Assembly: GCA_016875755.1 (NCBI GenBank)
Contig: VGOX01000018.1
Span: 1-14,176 of the forward strand
Source of the DNA: Chloroflexota bacterium
GTDB taxonomy: Bacteria > Chloroflexota > Anaerolineae > Anaerolineales > Villigracilaceae
Reading direction: 5' to 3'
DNA: 14,176 nucleotides
Part shown: one piece after another, positions 11,918 to 14,176 of the stretch
How positions within the stretch are numbered: the stretch's first letter is position 1
How the letters are laid out: every line of letters starts with the position of its first letter
Position numbers and translations under genes: made by a program
The notes under the pieces: model-generated
Told to the model about the DNA's origin: nothing
Databases searched by the model: none
Seen by the model: only the letters and a program-made list of their open reading frames with translations

Positions 11918-14176
11918 ATGAACAAAAAACTCTCGTGGATTTACGACCTGCTTTTCATCTTCATCCTGCTCGTGGCGGGATATTTACGCATCGGTGGGTA
12001 CAACTGGGGCGAAGGCTATCACCAACATCCTGATGAATTGTTCCTCGTGGGCGTGCTGGACAATTTGCGCGCACAAACCTGTGACGACCCGTCCATTCCC
12101 GTGGATTTGTGTGCGCCCGAAGACAAACGCTGGATGAGCATTGGGGAATATTTCAACAGCGCGAAATCCACGCTCAATCCCTACAATCGCGGATATGCGT
12201 TCTTCGTCTACGGTAATCTGCCAATGACATTGACCCGCATGTTATTGGAAGCAGGCGGCAGTGAATGGGTCGGCTCGTCGAAATTCTTCGCGCGGCAGAT
12301 GTCTGCGCTGGCGGATCTGTTCGCGATCTTCCTGCTATATCTCATTGTCTCAAAACTGTACGGACGAAAAGTCGGCGTGCTTGCCTCCGCCTTCTCCGCG
12401 CTGACAGTGTTGCAGATTCAACAATCCCACTTCTTTACATTTGATCTGTTCGTCAATCTGTTCATGTTCCTCGCGTTGTGGTTCGCGGTGGCGATTGTGG
12501 GGTGGAAGGGGGAAGAAGTGAAAAGTGAAGAGGTAAAAAGCGAAAAGGAAACGACGCTTCTCACTTCTCACTTCTCACTCATCCTCAAACACCCCCTCTT
12601 CCTGCTTTCCATCGGGTTTGGCTTCGCGCTTGGTATGGCGATGTCTTCCAAGATCAACGCCGCCGCGATGGCGATCGTTTTGCCATTCGCATTCTTCATC
12701 CGTTGGTTGATGCATGACCGCAAAAAAACACTGACCCCTGACTATTGGTCACTGATAACTGCACTGCTCATCGCTGGCGGACTCGCCACCTTCATTTCCT
12801 TCCGCATCTTCCAACCCTACGCCTTTGACGGTCTGCTGCCCAGCGAACAATGGCTCAAGAACATCAGTGAACTCCGCGCACAAGCCACAGGTGAAGCCGA
12901 TCTGCCGTGGAATTTGCAGTGGGCGCGGCGCTCGCCTCTTTTTTCTTTCACCAACCTGACCGTCTGGGGGCTGGGACTTCCACTTGGTATTCTGGCGTGG
13001 GTGGGCTTCCTGCTCATGGGTTGGCGCATCCTCAAAGGCGAATATCAACACCTCCTGCTCTGGGGTTGGACGGCGTTCTACTTCGTCTGGCAATCCACGC
13101 AATTCAACGCCACGATGCGCTACCAACTGCCGATCTATCCGCTTCTTGTGATGATGGCGGCGTGGTTCATTTTTGAGTTGGCAGGTTCAAACGTTCAAAC
13201 GTTCAAACGTTCAAACCTGCGAACAATTGTTGCAAGCATCCTCAGTATTACGGTCTTATCTCTCACCGCCATCTGGGCATTCGCCTTCCAAAGCATCTAC
13301 CTGCGCGACGAAACCCGCATGGCAGCCTCGCGCTGGATGTTCCAAAACGTCCCCGCCTCGGTCAACCTCTCACTGCAAACGGACGCGGGCGCATACAACC
13401 AACCCGTGCCCTTCCCGTTCGGCTACGTCATCACGCCCGACGCGCCTTACACTCTGCCTTTCTTCCCCAATCGTGATGGCGGACTCAGTGAGGTGACTTT
13501 CGGCTTTGCCCGCAATGCGGATGAAACTCCTGCGCCCGTTGTGGTGACGCTCACTTCCGCTTCGCAGCCAGACGTGGTGCTGGCTCGTGCTTCCACCATG
13601 CTTGATTCCACGCTGACGGCTGATTCGCGCGGCATCCCGCTCACACTCACCTTCGATAACGTGGTCCCATTGGCGCAGGGACAGCAATACACCCTGCGCA
13701 TCGAAACCCTCGGCAGCGGACTTGTTCTCAGCGGCTCTGCCATTGCCAACGAAACCGACTACGACTGGGGCTTGCCCTTCCGTGTGGATGGCTATGATCC
13801 GTATGGCGGTTTGTACAGCAACGACGACCTCGTCCTGCAAGTCTATTGGGCGGATGATGCCAACAAACTTGAACGCTTTGTGAACATCCTCTCGCGTGCC
13901 GATGTCATCGTCATCCCCACCAACCACCAATACGGACAGATCACCCGCCTGCCCGAACGCTATCCGCTGACCACGCATTACTACCGTGAACTGCTCGGAT
14001 GTCCGCAAGGTGAAGAGATCATCTCCTGCTATTACAACGCGCAGCCCGGCATGTATGCTGGCTCGCTCGGTTTTGAACTCGTCGAAGTGTTTGAATCCTA
14101 TCCCACACTGGGAGCCATCGTCATCAACGACCAATGGGCGGAGGAAGCCTTCCCCTTCTACGATCATCCCAAAGTG
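11918..14176 (+). CDS. GT39-type membrane glycosyltransferase (partial, runs off right edge)
   Basis: This frame is open from the ATG at 11918 to the window end, 753 codons without a stop. A first helix (8-24) is followed by an extracytoplasmic loop with YHQHPDELF; D39-E40 match the conserved acidic pair of GT39/GT83 (PMT/ArnT) enzymes. Further helices lie at about 127-145, 153-170, 176-197, 226-245, 249-263, 281-297, 350-370, 380-396, 404-420 and 437-460. A large soluble, beta-rich extracytoplasmic domain follows (about 465 onward). It probably transfers a sugar from a lipid phosphate outside the membrane, like its upstream neighbour, but the two differ in sequence. Three inter-helix loops, at residues 200-221, 271-283 and 422-435, are encoded by short-period DNA repeats and are low in complexity. 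The ribosome binding site seems to come from the upstream hairpin element. Confidence 0.88.
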   Translation, partial: MNKKLSWIYDLLFIFILLVAGYLRIGGYNWGEGYHQHPDELFLVGVLDNLRAQTCDDPSIPVDLCAPEDKRWMSIGEYFNSAKSTLNPYNRGYAFFVYGNLPMTLTRMLLEAGGSEWVGSSKFFARQMSALADLFAIFLLYLIVSKLYGRKVGVLASAFSALTVLQIQQSHFFTFDLFVNLFMFLALWFAVAIVGWKGEEVKSEEVKSEKETTLLTSHFSLILKHPLFLLSIGFGFALGMAMSSKINAAAMAIVLPFAFFIRWLMHDRKKTLTPDYWSLITALLIAGGLATFISFRIFQPYAFDGLLPSEQWLKNISELRAQATGEADLPWNLQWARRSPLFSFTNLTVWGLGLPLGILAWVGFLLMGWRILKGEYQHLLLWGWTAFYFVWQSTQFNATMRYQLPIYPLLVMMAAWFIFELAGSNVQTFKRSNLRTIVASILSITVLSLTAIWAFAFQSIYLRDETRMAASRWMFQNVPASVNLSLQTDAGAYNQPVPFPFGYVITPDAPYTLPFFPNRDGGLSEVTFGFARNADETPAPVVVTLTSASQPDVVLARASTMLDSTLTADSRGIPLTLTFDNVVPLAQGQQYTLRIETLGSGLVLSGSAIANETDYDWGLPFRVDGYDPYGGLYSNDDLVLQVYWADDANKLERFVNILSRADVIVIPTNHQYGQITRLPERYPLTTHYYRELLGCPQGEEIISCYYNAQPGMYAGSLGFELVEVFESYPTLGAIVINDQWAEEAFPFYDHPKV
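12517..12578. repeat. Inverted heptamer array (AGTGAAA / TTCTCAC) inside the GT39 gene
   Basis: Five consecutive degenerate 7-mers starting AGTGAAA run from 12517 to 12551. Three perfect copies of TTCTCAC follow at 12558-12578. TTCTCAC is the complement of GTGAGAA, so the two halves form an imperfect hairpin closed by AAGCG/CGCTT. The array is translated in frame as a charged then serine/threonine-rich stretch (residues 200-221) between two membrane helices. Confidence 0.85.
12730..12764. repeat. Heptamer array of ACTGATA type inside the GT39 gene
   Basis: Five consecutive 7-mers, among them ACTGACC, CCTGACT and ACTGATA, share T at position 3 and G at position 4 in every unit. The array encodes residues 271-283 (about TLTPDYWSLITAL), a loop running into the next membrane helix. 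GGTCACTGATAACTG resembles heptamer repeats I recall from filamentous cyanobacteria. Confidence 0.65.
13181..13220. repeat. Four perfect GTTCAAAC octamers with inverted flanks inside the GT39 gene
   Basis: Four exact tandem copies of GTTCAAAC (13185-13216) are flanked by GCAG on the left and CTGC on the right. The first and last 7 bp (GCAGGTT and AACCTGC) are perfect inverted repeats, and each unit junction is the palindrome AACGTT. Because 8 is not a multiple of 3, the repeat is read in changing phase and gives SNVQTFKRSN (residues 424-433), a basic loop between two membrane helices. Confidence 0.92.

Noticed and set aside
13181..13220. CRISPR array
   Set aside because: The 8-bp units are directly contiguous with no spacers, and no cas gene is present.
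13370..14167. 265-codon minus-strand open frame opposite the last gene
   Set aside because: The plus strand reads as a clear GT39 protein with its extracytoplasmic domain; the antisense frame has no motifs and is a codon-bias shadow.

Overview
The window looks like a chromosomal segment of an Anaerolineae-type Chloroflexota bacterium, probably from a metagenome. The evidence is moderate GC, the style of the family-39 glycosyltransferases and the head of a transposase. This placement rests on family resemblance only. Twelve coding regions are supported. Two run off the edges: a transposase start at the left and a large membrane glycosyltransferase at the right.

Left part (1-2133). A minus-strand transposase head (1-158) abuts a plus-strand membrane protein (185-985). 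The membrane protein begins in the middle of what looks like a TIR-like domain, so it may have been cut by the insertion. A perfect 17-bp stem (991-1030) then serves as a terminator for both this gene and the convergent CPBP/CAAX-type membrane protease (1039-1944, minus strand). The protease has a good ribosome binding site and a plausible promoter.

Central and right part (2134-14176). Everything is on the plus strand. lepA (EF4, a ribosomal GTPase) comes first and is followed by a 94-bp gap with an inverted 10-bp-period repeat. Next comes a cell-surface glycan cluster: a flippase-like LPG-synthase/UPF0104 membrane protein, a CDP-paratose 2-epimerase-like SDR enzyme, an MscS-type channel, a GT4 glycosyltransferase, two SAM-dependent methyltransferases and two multi-TM GT39-type glycosyltransferases. 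From the flippase-like gene to the first methyltransferase most junctions overlap by 4-11 bp, which suggests one transcript. The cluster probably makes or modifies a membrane-anchored glycan: a nucleotide sugar is epimerised, sugars are added in the cytosol, methyl groups are placed, and lipid-linked sugars are transferred outside the membrane.

Most notable signal. At least five separate arrays of degenerate 7-bp repeats occur between 8067 and 12764, each with a different unit. Related arrays of 8-bp units (13185-13216) and 10-bp units (3948-4016) and a GC-rich double hairpin (11826-11907) are also present. Most are built as inverted pairs or palindromes. They sit in gene junctions, extend the start of one gene, and lie in frame in three inter-helix loops of the last gene. 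They resemble the heptanucleotide STRR repeats known from cyanobacteria. Their clustering in one surface-glycan operon is the best candidate here for something undescribed.
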